Positions 21,392 through 33,496 of a stretch of 64,000 nt of DNA are shown piece by piece. Position 1 is the first letter of the stretch; each line of letters starts with the position of its first letter. Below the pieces are notes generated by a model. It made no database searches. It worked only from the letters and a program-made list of their open reading frames with translations, and was not told where the DNA came from. The position numbers and the translations under genes were made by a program. Origin of the DNA: Triticum aestivum (lineage: Eukaryota > Streptophyta > Magnoliopsida > Poales > Poaceae); assembly GCF_018294505.1 (NCBI RefSeq), contig NC_057802.1, positions 313,152,209 to 313,216,208 on the forward strand, read 5' to 3'.

Positions 21392-24300
21392 TCAAGCAAC
21401 AGGTTGCAATTCTTCAGTAAGATGACCCTGGAAAAGAGTGTCATATCTCAAGCTCCTTGTGACATCAAAGAAATGTGCCACGGCTTCTTCTGGTGTTTTT
21501 TGAAGAACACCATGGCCCAGGTTAAGTATATGACCTTTCGGACCAGCTGCTTTCACAACCCTACATAGTATAACATGAGGGGAAACAATCATTAGCAATA
21601 CCTACAAATGTATTTTGAAAATAGTGAGTGAATTGTGCAACCCAGTTAGATCATCAACTGATACAAAGTCCTATGACATAATACAAACCCCCTAAAATTG
21701 CAGCACTTAGAAGTTAAAGCTAATGTATCCCTGCCAAAAGAGAATGAAACACCCTGTGATCATGTGATGTGATAATCTATTTATTCTTTTACAACCAGAA
21801 GTTGGAAGACATTTAAAGATGGAACACTGCAAAATACAAATAGCTTACTTGGTACGAAATTGAAGGAATCAGAAATGAAATCAGTTGCACAAGTGGCACA
21901 GTTGCACTGAGATGAACTAAGAAGGCCTTAACAGGCCATACAACATAGGGTCAATGACAGTAGCGAAGCCTACTTCAAGCTGTGTGGAGAATTGACCACA
22001 CAGCATTTTTGCAAAACCCTTAAGCACTAGTAAAATTTATGCAAAAGATAGTATAAATTTGTAGACACTAATGTATTTGACATCACAAATTTAAATTGAC
22101 ATCACATGCTTGAATTCCTTGCACAGCCACTGGTTGATGAGTGAAGACTTAATATGAATAACTGATGACAGAACATATAAAACAAATAAAGAAGTTTGTA
22201 GGCCTCACTGATAAACTGTTCGGTGTGTATTTATATAAAAACTAATACTAACATAAAATAAGTGCACGATGAAGTATTGACTAACCTATGAATTTCATGA
22301 GTCAATACTGGTAATGGGGAAAATAGATATGCTGGGTCCACATTCCCTTGTACACTAATTCCATCACCAACGCGCCTCCTTCCATCTGCCATATCCACTG
22401 TCCAGTCAAGCCCAATAACATCAACTCCTATGTCCTTCATGCGCTCGAGCAAGCCTCCATTTCCATTTATATACAGCACAAGTGGTATGTGAGGGCATTC
22501 TGTCTTAATCTTGGCCACAATCTGCCAATGAAATAGTTTCATAAAGATCAAAAGAACATAATCAACAGAACTCTTTTAACTTTTGCTAACCTTACAAACT
22601 ATGTACTCGAAGGTTTAAATTGAACTCTTTAGGTTGCATTAGATATTCATTTTAAAGTGATAGGGCTCAAAAGAAATCACCATTTATGACCAAAATAAGT
22701 CATCGGTATGCGCCAATGGCGTTTTACCTCCTTGCAGATATGTAAAGTCAAGTATAGCACAATACAGTATCCAAATGCATGCATATAAGAACATGTTGCT
22801 GACATGAACATGGTTTCCGACTGTTTGTATTGATTCTTGCATGCTCGTTGTGTGTTCCTTATCGGATTATAGAAGAACTTGCAATCATAACCGTACAGTT
22901 TCATAAAGTGGGTACAGTATACCAGCAGTTACAAAGAGTTTAAAGAAGCACATCATATAAGAAGTATTTGAGTATAAACACAACGAAAGATATTTTACAA
23001 TACATGTTGAACTTGGGAACATAACACTGACAATCATTAATGCTCTATTATACAGTGCAGCTCCAACCTGGTCGACAGTAGACACACCATCCACCATGTC
23101 ATAAGGAAATAGATAAGAGCGAGAGAAAGGAAGGAACAGGTACCTGTCTGATATATGGTTTTGACCATTGCTCCCATACATGAGGTGGAAGTTGCCCACC
23201 CCATGAATCAAATATCTGTATACACTGAGCACCAGAGTTTACTTGGTAAATGATGTAGTCAGATATAGCTTCTGCGAGGTGAGAGAGAAGGCCCCTCAAG
23301 ACATTTGGTGCTGTGTGGCACATGCGCTTTATATTTGTGTAAGTGTTGGTCATCCCTCCTTCAACAACATAAGTTGCAATTGTCCATGGGGCCCCCACGA
23401 ATCCTAGCAAAGCAGCTTCTCCATCAATCTAGCAGGTAGTGGAAACAGAGGCGCATGAGTGTCAGAAGAAAATCCAGTGCAAGTGCATAGATAAAGCAGA
23501 TTTAGTTCAATTCTTTATATAAAGGGCTACTTATAAAGCTTATTAGTGCTGATGAGAATACTATGCGATGAGTGTATAACAATAAACATTAGAACGCTGA
23601 AAACAAAAATCAAGTAAGATATGATGATCTTAGTTTGTACTCCCTCCGTTTCTAAATATAAGTCTTTTTAGAGATTCCAATATGGAGCAAAATGAGTGAA
23701 TCTACACTCTAAAGTATGTCTATATACATCTGTATGTAGTCCATCTTGAAATCTCTAAAAAGACTTATTTAGGAACGGAGGGAGTAATATACAAATATCA
23801 TCATACTCATGTTTGACTACAAGCTGCTGGAAGATTTAAATTTTGAATTGGACCAGAGAATTGAAACAAGCATTAGCATCATCATTTATTTCAAAGCATG
23901 TAAAAGAGGAGAGCATGTGGTAATAGCTATAGTATACATAATCAATGTTTAGAATGCCAAAAAGGCATCGGCATAAGCCTGCCCACTAACATCCAAATGC
24001 TTGGAAACCCAACAAGTTCCACAGTCTCCTTTCTTTTGCAGCCTCCAGTTTACATTCCCAACGTTGTGAACTGTGGAGTATACGCCGGCTAACCAGAATG
24101 TATCAGTTTTTTGTCATCCACACGTTACATATCACTATTTCTTTCTGAGATTTATATCAGCTAGCAGTCAGGCATAGAGGCAGAAATAGTCCCGAAGCTA
24201 CCAAATTACACCATCAGTTTTGGTTTTACTGACTCTACACTGTGAGCTTGATGTCAACCATGCAGCCATTGTTTGAAATCACTTTAGTCAATGATAAAAA

Positions 24301-25270
24301 CAAGCTGCAAGCAAATACACGTAATGTTCATCACCTGTTGGACCGACAGAATCACGACAACTTCTGTGAGTTCACTGGCAATTCTCCTATGAGACCCTCC
24401 TCTATGAGTCACGATAACTGCAGTACAATAGCTCTATTCAGCAACGATTTCTAGGTTTCGTCGTACACCTAATTGGTAACCAACAATTTCATCCCACAGT
24501 ACCATTTTCATAACGCAAAACCACACCACTACTTGATTCCTATGATGCCTATACAAGGTCTCTAAACACCAATTCACCACAAACCACCAATGCTAATTTA
24601 TTACAACAAAAAACAACGGCAATTTTAACCTTTCATAGCTAAGCACGCAAATGTATCGGCGTTACCTCGCTGCGCAGAATCTTGAGCGACTCCCCAACGA
24701 ACTGGAGCTTATCGAGATCTATGGGAACGAGCTCCCTGACCTGTTCCTCCGTCCGCACGGGCGACTGGATCACCGGCCCCTTGGATTCCGAGATATCGAA
24801 CGGCACCCCGATGGCCGGCAGGGGCGTGAGTATGTCCGAGAACAGGATGACGCCGTCGGGTGCGAAGGCGTGCCACGGCTGTAGCGTGATTTCGACGATG
24901 AGGTCGGTGGTCTCCGACCGCTCCCGGAACGAAGGGTGGCGCTTGGACAGCGCCTGGTACGACGCCATGTACCGCCCAGCCTGCCGCATCATCCACGCCG
25001 GCGGCCTAGGCAGCCCATCCTCGCCCCTCGCCGCACGTATGAGCAGCGGTTCTTCTGGCGATGCGATGGGTGCTGGTCAGATTGGGGCGGAAATGTCGGG
25101 GAGGGAGAGTAAGGAATACTAGAGCGGTTGGTTTTACCGGACGAGAGGGAGGCGGAGATAGCAGCGCGACGGCTACGCCGGCGGTGGGTAGAGGATGAGG
25201 AGGCAGGCGCCGCGGAGAGGAAGGCGGCGGCCGTGGCCGTAGCCGCGGCGGCGGTCGTCGGGGACATCAT
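21392..25270 (-). CDS. UROD: Uroporphyrinogen decarboxylase, plastid type, 5 exons, intact
   Basis: Exons on the minus strand: 25270-25138, 25054-24666, 23428-23144, 22521-22286 and 21560-21392 (stop TGA at 21394-21392). Together they give 403 codons with GT-AG junctions and no stop. The enzyme converts uroporphyrinogen III to coproporphyrinogen III in heme and chlorophyll synthesis, in the plastid stroma. Residues 1-44 are an Ala/Ser/Arg-rich transit peptide. Exon 2 has the first signature ([14 protein letters not shown]) and [12 protein letters not shown], carrying the aspartate that holds the pyrroles. Exon 3 has the second signature ([17 protein letters not shown]) with the active-site Tyr. 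Exon 5 has [19 protein letters not shown] with the conserved His. Length and motifs are normal. Two ATGs lie in tandem (25270 and 25267); I chose the first. It corresponds to Arabidopsis HEME1/HEME2. Confidence 0.95.
23640..23784. mobile_element. Stowaway MITE (Thalos-like) in intron 2 of the decarboxylase gene
   Basis: CTCCCTCCGTTTCTAAATAT at the left is complementary to the right end (ACGGAGGGAG), with TA at 23638-23639 and 23785-23786. The arms AAGTCTTTTTAGAGATT and AATCTCTAAAAAGACTT form a long stem. Confidence 0.94.
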
Positions 25271-25561
25271 GGCGCTCGCGAGGTCGCGCTGCTTTGCTTA
25301 TCTGATTTTGGGTTGGGGGTGGGAGTTCGGGTTTGGGTGCGATGGAGGGCAGAACAGGGGTCCCAACAACTGACGAACGTCTTCAGGCCATTTCTTTCGT
25401 GGTTTATTTGAGCCTTTGGAAAGAAGCTGCGTTCTAGAAGCCGAATCTATAAACTTTTAAAATAAAATTTTGGATTGGGCTAGAAAGAACTTGGCCTTTG
25501 AGTATATGACAAAAACTAGAACCGCAATCCGTCAAAACCAAAACAGCCCGTAGTTATGTGA
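25271..25561. other. Upstream region of the decarboxylase gene
   Basis: Short interval between the decarboxylase start codon and the Harbinger element. It should contain the 5' UTR and proximal promoter; no clear TATA box is visible. The promoter is capped by the transposon only about 300 bp upstream. Confidence 0.5.
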
Positions 25562-25564
25562 TTA

Positions 25565-27663
25565 GAGCATCTCCAGCCGCGCCCCCAACAGGTCCCTCAG
25601 GCCACTTTTTCGGCGTCGGCGTCAAAAAAACGCCCCAGTCGCGGCCCTAGGACGCCGAAAATCGCCGGTTCGGCCTTTTTTCCGCCCGGCGGTCACAGGC
25701 CGAACCCGGCACACTGGGGGGCAATTGGGGGCTCCGGCGCAAGGGAAAAGCGCGGCTGGCCCACACCGTTAGGGGAAAGTCAAGGTTTTCTTCCCCGACT
25801 CGCCTCCCACCCCTGCGCCCTCGACCGCCACTAGCTATATCCCGGCGCCGCCCGCCGCCCTTCACCGCTAGATAGCCATTCCCCGCCGGAAAAATAGCAG
25901 AGCTTCACCGCGGCAGCCCCTCCAACAGCAGCTGGGCGTTTCCGGCCGCCGTTTCCGGCCGCGGAGGGGCAGTTTAGCGGCGGGTACACGCCCACCGGGC
26001 GCAAGGTGTTCGGCGATTTGCCTGCCTCGGCGATAGACTCGGATGACGAGGAAGTGCTCGCCGCGCTGCTGGAGGAGGAAGCCGAGGCCGACGTCCAGGA
26101 AGAAGAGCATCTCATGGTGCTCGCCGCCCTCGCCCAGCTGCTGGCGAGCAATGAAAAGCCGCGACGAGGTGGGTCGGCGTGAAAGCAAAGAACCGGCATC
26201 GTCTCGAAGGCTACTGCATGCTCTACTCCGACTACTTCGCCGATGCTCCACTTCACGGCGAGAAAACATTTCGGCGCCGTTATCGGATGAGCCAAAAGCT
26301 CTTCTTCAGGATTGTGAATTCCATCCGGGAGTTCGACAACTACTTCAAGTGCAAGATGGATTGCACCGGCGCCCTTGGATTCACCTCCATCCAGAAGTGC
26401 ACGACAGCGATGAGGATGCTTGCATACGGAGCTCCCGGTGATGCACTCGACGACTATGGGCGCATGGCCGAGTCCACCAGCATAGAGTGTTTCTACAAGT
26501 TCTGTCGGGCAGTGGTGGCAGTGTTTGGACCGCAATACTTGAGAACACCCAATGCGGAAGACATTGCTCTGATCCTAGCACAGAATACAGCAAGAGGATT
26601 TCCTGGGATGCTTGGAAGCATCGACTGCATGCATTGGAAATGGAAGAATTGCCCATTTGCTTGGCAGGGGATGTACAAAGGCGCCAAAGGCGGTTGCAGT
26701 GTGGTACTTGAGGCGGTGGCCACACAGGACCTCTGGATTTGGCACTCCTTCTTTGGTATGCCAGGAACTCACAATGACATCAACGTGCTGCAGTGCTCTC
26801 CTGTCTTTGCCAAGCTTGTTGAAGGTCATTCTCCTCCGGTGAACTTCGAGATCAATGGGCGGCACTACAACAAGGGGTACTATCTAGCTGATGGCATCTA
26901 TCCGAGATAGTCGGCATTTGTGAAGACGATCTCAAACCCTGTGGCAGGAGGCAAGAACGTCTGGTTTGCGAAGATTCAGGAGGCTTGCAGGAAGGATGTC
27001 GAGCGGGCATTTGGTGTGCTTCAATCTCGATTTGCTGTTGTCCGGTACCCCGCTCAGACCTGTTCCAAAGATCAAACGTGGGAGATTATGACTTGTTGTG
27101 TCATCTTGCACCACATGATCATCAAGAGCGAGCAAGAAGACCCAGTGTTCGACACTGAACCATACTATAGGCAGGGTCCTCTAGCCGAAGTTGATCACCA
27201 GTTACCGGCAACCTGGACTGCCTATCTCAGTATGCGTTACGAGATCCGAGACCCACAGGTGCATCATCAACTGCAGAAAGATCTGATTGAGCACCTATGG
27301 AGGCTCAAGGGGGACGCCGTGTGATGAAATATGAGTTTTTATTTGTTGAACTATATAATTTGTATTGAACTATTTGTTGTTGTACTATTTTGTTGAAGTA
27401 TTTGATTTTTTTGTGATGAAATATGTGATAAGAAAAAATTGTGTTGATAATTGAACGCCGAGACACGGCGAACCACGCCGAATATGGGCCTATTCTCGCC
27501 CATATGGGCCCTTTATTCGCCAAAATGGGGCTGAAAAGTGGGCCAATTTCGGCGCCTGGGGGCGACGACTGGGCGCAAAACCGCCCCAGCACCGATTGTA
27601 TCGCCGGCTCGCCCCCAGGGGGCGATTTTTATGTGTCCTGGGGGGCAACGGCTGGAGATGCTC
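25565..27663 (+). mobile_element. PIF/Harbinger transposon, complete ends, 2.1 kb
   Basis: The left terminus GAGCATCTCCAGCCGC is complementary to the right terminus, with one mismatch in the last bases. TTA lies at 25562-25564 and 27664-27666, the exact 3-bp TWA target duplication of this superfamily. GC-rich subterminal regions (CGCCCCCA-type words) flank a single transposase gene. No separate Myb-like ORF is visible, so the element is incomplete as an autonomous copy, or that function is supplied from elsewhere. Confidence 0.94.
26179..27324 (+). pseudogene. Harbinger (DDE_Tnp_4) transposase with one amber stop
   Basis: One frame runs from about 26179 to the TGA at 27322-27324, 381 codons, broken only by TAG at 26908-26910 (context GIYPR-stop-SAFVKTI; related proteins have Trp there, so a TGG to TAG change is likely). 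The catalytic triad is in place: Asp in [13 protein letters not shown], Asp in [10 protein letters not shown] and Glu in KDVERAFGVLQSRFAVVR. The frame begins with a GTG codon at 26179, not an ATG. An acidic N-terminal stretch (DDEEVLAALLEEEAEADVQ) lies in another frame at about 26041-26160, implying a small indel near 26165. The encoded protein would cut and insert Harbinger-type elements and related Tourist MITEs. Confidence 0.88.
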
Positions 27664-27666
27664 TTA

Positions 27667-28321
27667 CTATGCATACTTGTGTAACTTTAAAAATTATGAA
27701 AAATTAAGACGTAACAAAGAACTCATATGACCGTACTTTGTGAAAAATTCAGAAATTGATCATCAAATAATTAATTCAAATACTAGAGGCAAACGTTTTT
27801 GTTTCAGCACAAAACTTATAACAAACTTACAATTGCAACATCCCAAAGGCTATTCTTGACACATTATTAAAAACAAAGATATAAATATGACCACGTCAGT
27901 AGCAATAATCATATTGACACACAAAAAACAAGAAAGAAAATATTGGGTTGCCTCCCAACAAGCACTTTACTTAATGCCTTTTAGCTAGGCATGATACTAT
28001 GCATGTCTTTTTTCATTATTCAAAGATAGAACATTAATAATACTCCCATTTTTAATGGGTTCTCTCATCATTCCAAGTTTACGTTAACCAGGTTTAACCT
28101 CATCGTTACGTACTTCTATATCCTCATTAACAATTTTTACCACATTATCAAGTTTTTCAACTAAGATTATGTTACCGCCTTTTGAGTCTAGTAACCAGCT
28201 AACTTTTGTTCTATACCCTCAATTTTCCTAGACTAAAGGACCACATTAGAATTAACTTATTTGCAATATTGTATAGTCCTTTGAAATTAATGTACATCCT
28301 AACTTTGATCTCATTCAACTG
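27667..28321. other. AT-rich repeat-like DNA of unknown origin
   Basis: No ORF and no terminal repeat found. The stretch near 27948-27990 (GGGTTGCCTCCCAACAAGCA) looks like a phrase I recall from the 3' internal part of Triticeae gypsy elements, so this may be an old internal fragment. Confidence 0.4.
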
Positions 28322-31318
28322 ATGGGATTCGTTGCATGGAAAATAATTTTTTTGTTGCATGGAAAACAAATTTGTTTTTCTAAGAGAGAACGAATTCACA
28401 CAAGATCTAATCTACTAGATGCTAGCAACGAGCGGGAAAAATTCTACATACCCTTGTTGACGGAGAGCGGACACGTCCTAACAAACGTGGTTGGTGTAGT
28501 CGTACTTTCTTCACGATCCAATCTGATCAAGCACCGCACGAACGGCACCTCCGAGATATGCATACATACGGCTCAGTGACGTCTCGTTCTTCTTGATCCA
28601 GCAAGCAAGAGGGAGAGGTGGATGGGATCTAGGCCAGTAGCACAACGGCGTGGTGGTGGAAGTATGGTGAAAATCAGGCACAACTTCGCTAAGAACTGTG
28701 TGGACGAGGGATGTATGAAACGAGAGGGAGGCGGCCAGCAACCGGGGTGTGAGGTGCCGCGACAAGCTCCTCCCTCCTGTATTTGTAGGCATGGGGGTAG
28801 GCTTGGCCCCTCCTCCTAGCCTGTAAGGGCTGCACACCAAAGAGGGGAAGGAAATCCCCTCCTTCCTTCCCCACCAATCGTGATCCCTCCTTTCTAAGGA
28901 TCTTGATCTTATCTCTTCGTAATTTGATCATATTCCTTTTAGGGGGGATTGGTGCGCATGGACTAGAGCTGTGTCACCTTGGGCCACTACCCACACCCCT
29001 ATGGGTCCCTCCACGCAGGTGGGCCCCACTCCGAAAGCTTTTAGAACCTTCCTCGTACAATACCGAAAAATCCCAAACTTTTTTACTTTCCAAGTTTCCA
29101 TGTATGTTTTCTTTGTCTCCGGACCATTTCGAAGCTCCTGGTGATGTCTAGGATCCCATCCGAGACTCCGAATCAAAATTCGATAAACCATCTTATTATC
29201 TCATCGAACCCTAGCGACACCAAACATTAAGTGTGTGACCCTACGGGTTCAAGAATATGTGGACATGATCAAGACTCCTCTTCGATCAATAACCAATAGC
29301 AGGACCATGGATGCCCATAATGATTCACACATATGCCACGAAGATATTTCATAGGTTGAACCACGATGTCAAGGATTCAGATAATCCCATATACAATTCC
29401 CTTTGTCCGGCGATATGTTACTTGCCCGAGATTCGATCGCCGGTATCACCATACCTAGTTCAATCTCGTTGCTGGCAAGTTCTCTTTACTCGTTCCATAA
29501 TACAATCTCCCCATGACCAAACACTTTAATCACATGCTTGCAAGCTACCGATGTCGCTTGAACTACGTCGGTATTTCCCCAAAGAGGAAGGGATGATGCA
29601 ACACAGCTACGGTAGGTATTTCCCTTAGTGATGAAACCAAGGTTATCGAACTAGTAGGAGAATCACGCAACACTATGTAAACGGTACCTGCACACAAAGA
29701 ACAAATACTTGCAACCCGACGCGTAAGAGGGGTTGTCAATCCCTCCCGGCTAAAAAAATAGATAAATTTGTAGTAGATTGGATAAATTGATCTCTCGATA
29801 AAACAAAATAAAATAAATAAAGAAAAAGTGCAGTAAGGTATTTTTGGGTTTTTGGAATAATAGATCTGAAAATAAAAGTGAATAAAAATATATCTCGAAG
29901 GCAAATATGATAAAGAATAGAGCCGGGTACCGTAGATTTCACTAGTGGTTTCTCTCGAGAAAAATAGCATACGGTGGGTAAACAAATTACTATTGGGCAA
30001 TTGATAGAACTACAAATAATTATGACGATATCCAGGCAATGATCATTGTACAGGCATCACGTCCAAGATTAGTAGACCGACTCCTGCCTGCATCTACTAC
30101 TATTACTCCATACATCGACCGCTATCAAGCATGCATCTAGTGTATTAAGTTCATGGAGAAACTGAGTAATGCAATAAGAACGATGACATGATGTAGACAA
30201 GATCTATTCATGTAGGAATAGACCCCATCTTGTTATCCTTAATAGCAATGATACATACGTGTCATGTCCCCTTCTGTCACTGGGATTGAGCACCGTAAAA
30301 TCGAACCCGTCACAAAGCACTTCTTCCTGTGGCAAGAAAAATCGATCTAGTCGGCTACCTAAATCAAAGATTCAAAGAAGAAATATGAGGCTATAAGTAA
30401 TCATGCATATAAGAGATCAAAAGAATACTCAAATAACTTTCATGGATAAAATAGATCTGATCATAAACTCAAAGTTCATCGGATCCCAACAAACACACCG
30501 CAAAAAGAGTTGCATCAAATAGATCTCCAAGAGACCATTGTACTGAGAATCAAGAGAGAGAGAGAGAGGAAGCCATCTCGCTACTAACTACGGACCCGAA
30601 GGTCTACAATGAACTACTCACGCATCATCGGGGAGGCACCAATGAGGATGATGAACCCCTCCGTTATGGTGTCTAGATTGGGTCTCGTGGTTCTGGAACT
30701 TGCGGCGTCTGGAATTATGTTTCGTCGACTCCCCTAGGGTTTTTGGATTTTCGGGGTATTTATAGAGCAAAGAGGCGGTGCGGGGCCACCGAGGTGGGCA
30801 CAACCCACCAGGGCGCGCCTGGGCCCCCGAGCGCGCCCAGGTGGGTTATGCCCCACTCGGGGAAACCCTCTGGTACTTCTTCGGCCCATATTGTGTCTTC
30901 TAGTCCAGAAAAAATCTCCAAAAAGTTCCGCTGCATTTGGACTCCGTTTGTATTGTTTTTCTGCGAAGTAAAAAACAAGCAAAAAACAACAACTGACACT
31001 GGGCACTATGTCAATAGGTTAGTCCCAAAAAAATGATATAAAGTTGCTATAAAATGATTGTAAAACATCCAAGAATGATAATATAACAGCATGGAACAAT
31101 CAAAAATTATAGTTACGTTGGAGACGTATCAGCTACTTAGGATGTTGTGTCACCGAGAGGGCCCAGAGATATCTCTCCGTCGCATGGAGTGACAAGTCCC
31201 AGTCTTGATCCATGCAACCCAACTAGTACCTTCTGATATACCTAAAGAGCACCTTTATGATCACCCAATTACTAAGTGGCGTTTGATACCCACAAAGCAT
31301 TCTTCCAATATTAGGGAT
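28322..31318 (-). mobile_element. Old BARE/WIS/Angela-type copia LTR in minus orientation, split and truncated
   Basis: Segments 28322-29548 and 31132-31318 align in order with the better-preserved minus LTR at 60227-61958 (for example GTTACTTGCCCGAGATTCGATCG, TCACATGCTTGCAAG, then ACCGAGAGGGCCCAGAGATA). They are interrupted by a solo LTR. The terminal part of the LTR is missing at the right because the plus copia array begins at 31319. Divergence from the 60-kb copy is high, so this is an older layer. Confidence 0.75.
29549..31131 (-). mobile_element. Gypsy-like solo LTR, 1.58 kb, with 5-bp target duplication
   Basis: Read on the minus strand it starts TGATACGTCTCCAACG at 31131, a beginning common in Triticeae gypsy LTRs. 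GCTAC occurs at 29544-29548 and 31132-31136. Removing it rejoins the surrounding copia LTR. The far end on this definition is CG rather than the usual CA; CA occurs 3 bp inside. No internal domain is present, so it is a solo LTR from recombination. The family was not determined. Confidence 0.72.
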
Positions 31319-31996
31319 GTTGGAAATATGCCCTAGAGGCAATAATAAATTGGTTATTATTATATTTCCTTGTTCATGATAATTATCTATTGTTCATGCT
31401 ATAATTGTATTAACCGGAAATCGTAATACATGTGTGAATACATAGATCGTAAAATGTCCCTAGTAAGCCTCTAGTTGACTAGCTTGTTGATCAATAGATG
31501 GTCGTGGTTTCCTGACCATGGACATTGGATGTCATTGATAACGGGATCACATCATTGGGAGAATGATGTGACGGACAAGACCCAATCTTAAGCATAGCAC
31601 AAGATCGTGTAGTTCGTTTGCTAAAGTTTTTCTAATGTCAAGTATCATTTCCTTAGACCATGAGATATTGCAACTCCCGATACCATAGGAATGCTTTGGG
31701 TGTACCAAACTTCACAATGTAACCGGGTGGCTATGAAGGTGCACTACAGGTATCTCCGAAAGTGTCTGTTGAGTTGGCACGAATCGAGACTGGGATTTGT
31801 CACTCCGTATGACGGAGAGGTATCTCTGGGCCCACTCGGTAATGCATCATCATAATGAGCTCAATGTGACTAAGGAGTTGGTCACGGGATCATGCATTAT
31901 GGAACGAGTAAAGAGACCTGCCGGTAACGAGATTGAACGAGGTATGGGGATATCGGCGATCGAATCTCGGGCAAGTAACATACCGATAGGCAAAGG
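31319..31996 (+). repeat. Unit 1 LTR, first 678 bp only
   Basis: Nearly identical to 51827-52506. It breaks at CAAAGG (31991-31996), well before the TATA region found at 53149 in the unit 3 LTR, so this copy has no promoter. Confidence 0.9.
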
Positions 31997-32834
31997 TGTA
32001 CCCAACAGTCTCTTTTGGGTATCCTATGAAGACGCATTTCTCCGTTTTGGGTTTGAGGTTATTAGGTTGAAACTTTTTCACATAAGCATCGCAGCATCAA
32101 ATTTTAAGAAACGACAACTTTGGTTTCTTGCCAAACCATAGTTCATATAGTGTCGTCTCAACGGATTTTAGATGGTGCCCTATTTAACGTGAATGCAGCT
32201 GTCTCTAATGCATAACCCCAAAACGATAGTGGCAAATCGGTAAGAGACATCATAGATTGCACTATATCTAATAAAGTACGGTTACGATGTTCGGACACAC
32301 CATTACGCTATGGTGTTCCAGGTGGCATGAGTTGCGAAATTATTCCGCAAATGAAGACCAAACTCGTAACTCAAATATTCTCCTCCACGATCAGATCATA
32401 GAAACTTTATTTTCTTGTTACGATGATTTTCTAGTTCACTCTGAAATTATATGAACTTTTCAAATGTTTCAGACTTATGTTTCATCAAGAAGATATACCC
32501 ATATCTGCTCAAATCATCTGTGAAGGTTAGAAAATAACGATACCCGCCGCGAGCCTCAACACTCATCGGATCGCATACATCAGTATGTATTATTTCCAAT
32601 AAGTCAGTTGCTCGCTCCATTGTTCCGGAGAACGGAGTCTTAGTCATCTTGCCCATAAGGCATGGTTCGCAAGCATCAAGTGATTCCAAAATCCATCGCA
32701 TGGAGTTTCTTCACGCGCTTTACACCAATATGACCTAAACGGCAGTGCCACAAATAAGTTGCACTATCTTTATTAACTTTGCATCTTTTGGCTTCAATAT
32801 TATGAATATGTGTATCACTGCGATCGAGATCCAA
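31993..32834 (-). pseudogene. Inverted copia pol fragment (integrase region) inside unit 1
   Basis: Minus-strand sequence nearly identical to 56940-57782 of the nested minus copia. It covers the GAG-pre-integrase His-Cys region to the early pol C-terminal part, including DACEPCLMGKMTKTPFSGTM and GGYRYFLTFTDDLSRYGYIF. Stops and frameshifts are present. Both ends are recombination junctions with 4-bp microhomology: AAGG at 31993-31996 and CCAA at 32831-32834. Confidence 0.88.
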
Positions 32835-33033
32835 GAAGCCCAGGTTTCACAAGAAGACCAGGCATATCAAGCGTCGCTTCAACTCCATTCGTGAATATAT
32901 TCAAGATGGAGACATAGATATTTGTAAAGTGCATACGGATCTGAATGTCGCAGATCCGTTGACTAAACCTCTTCCACGAGGAAAACATGATCAACACCAG
33001 AACTCTATGGGTGTTCGATTCATCACAATGTAA
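32835..33033 (+). pseudogene. Copia RNase H C-terminal remnant of unit 1
   Basis: Reads KPRFHKKTRHIKRRFNSIRE to VADPLTKPLPRGKHDQ and a stop at 33031-33033, identical in sense to the end of the unit 2 polyprotein (51596-51794). It is followed by the polypurine tract AGTGCAAGTGGGAGAC at 33050-33065 and then the next LTR. Confidence 0.9.
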
Positions 33034-33065
33034 CTAGATTATTGACTCTAGTGCAAGTGGGAGAC

Positions 33066-33496
33066 TGTTGGAAATATGCCCTTGAGGCAACCATAAATTG
33101 GTTATTATTATATTTCCTTGTTCATGATAATTGTCTATTGTTCATGCTATAATTGTATTAACCGGAAACCGTAACACATGTGTGAACACATAGATCGTAA
33201 TATGTCCCTAGTAAGCCTCTAGTTGACTAGCTCGTTGATCAATAGATGGTCGTGGTTTCCAGACCATGGACATTGGATGCCATTGATAACGGGATCACAT
33301 CATTGGGAGAATGATGTGATGAACAAGAACCAATCTTAAGCATAGCACAAGATCGTGTAGTTCGTTTGCTAAAGCTTTTCTAATGCCAAGTATCATTTCC
33401 TTAGACCATGAGATTATGCAACTCCGGATACCATAGGAATGCTTTGGGTGTACCAAACTTCACAACGTAACTGGGTGGCTATGAAGGTGCACTACA
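33066..33496 (+). repeat. Unit 2 LTR, left part
   Basis: Starts TGTTGGAAATATGCCCTTGA immediately after the unit 1 polypurine tract. It aligns with the start of the LTR at 51827 and is interrupted at 33496 by the LARD-like element. The LTR resumes at 45226. Confidence 0.92.

Noticed and set aside
31993..32834. A DNA inversion inside a single copia element
   Set aside because: The segment matches the nested antisense copia of the tandem unit in the correct order, so two deletions explain it without inversion.
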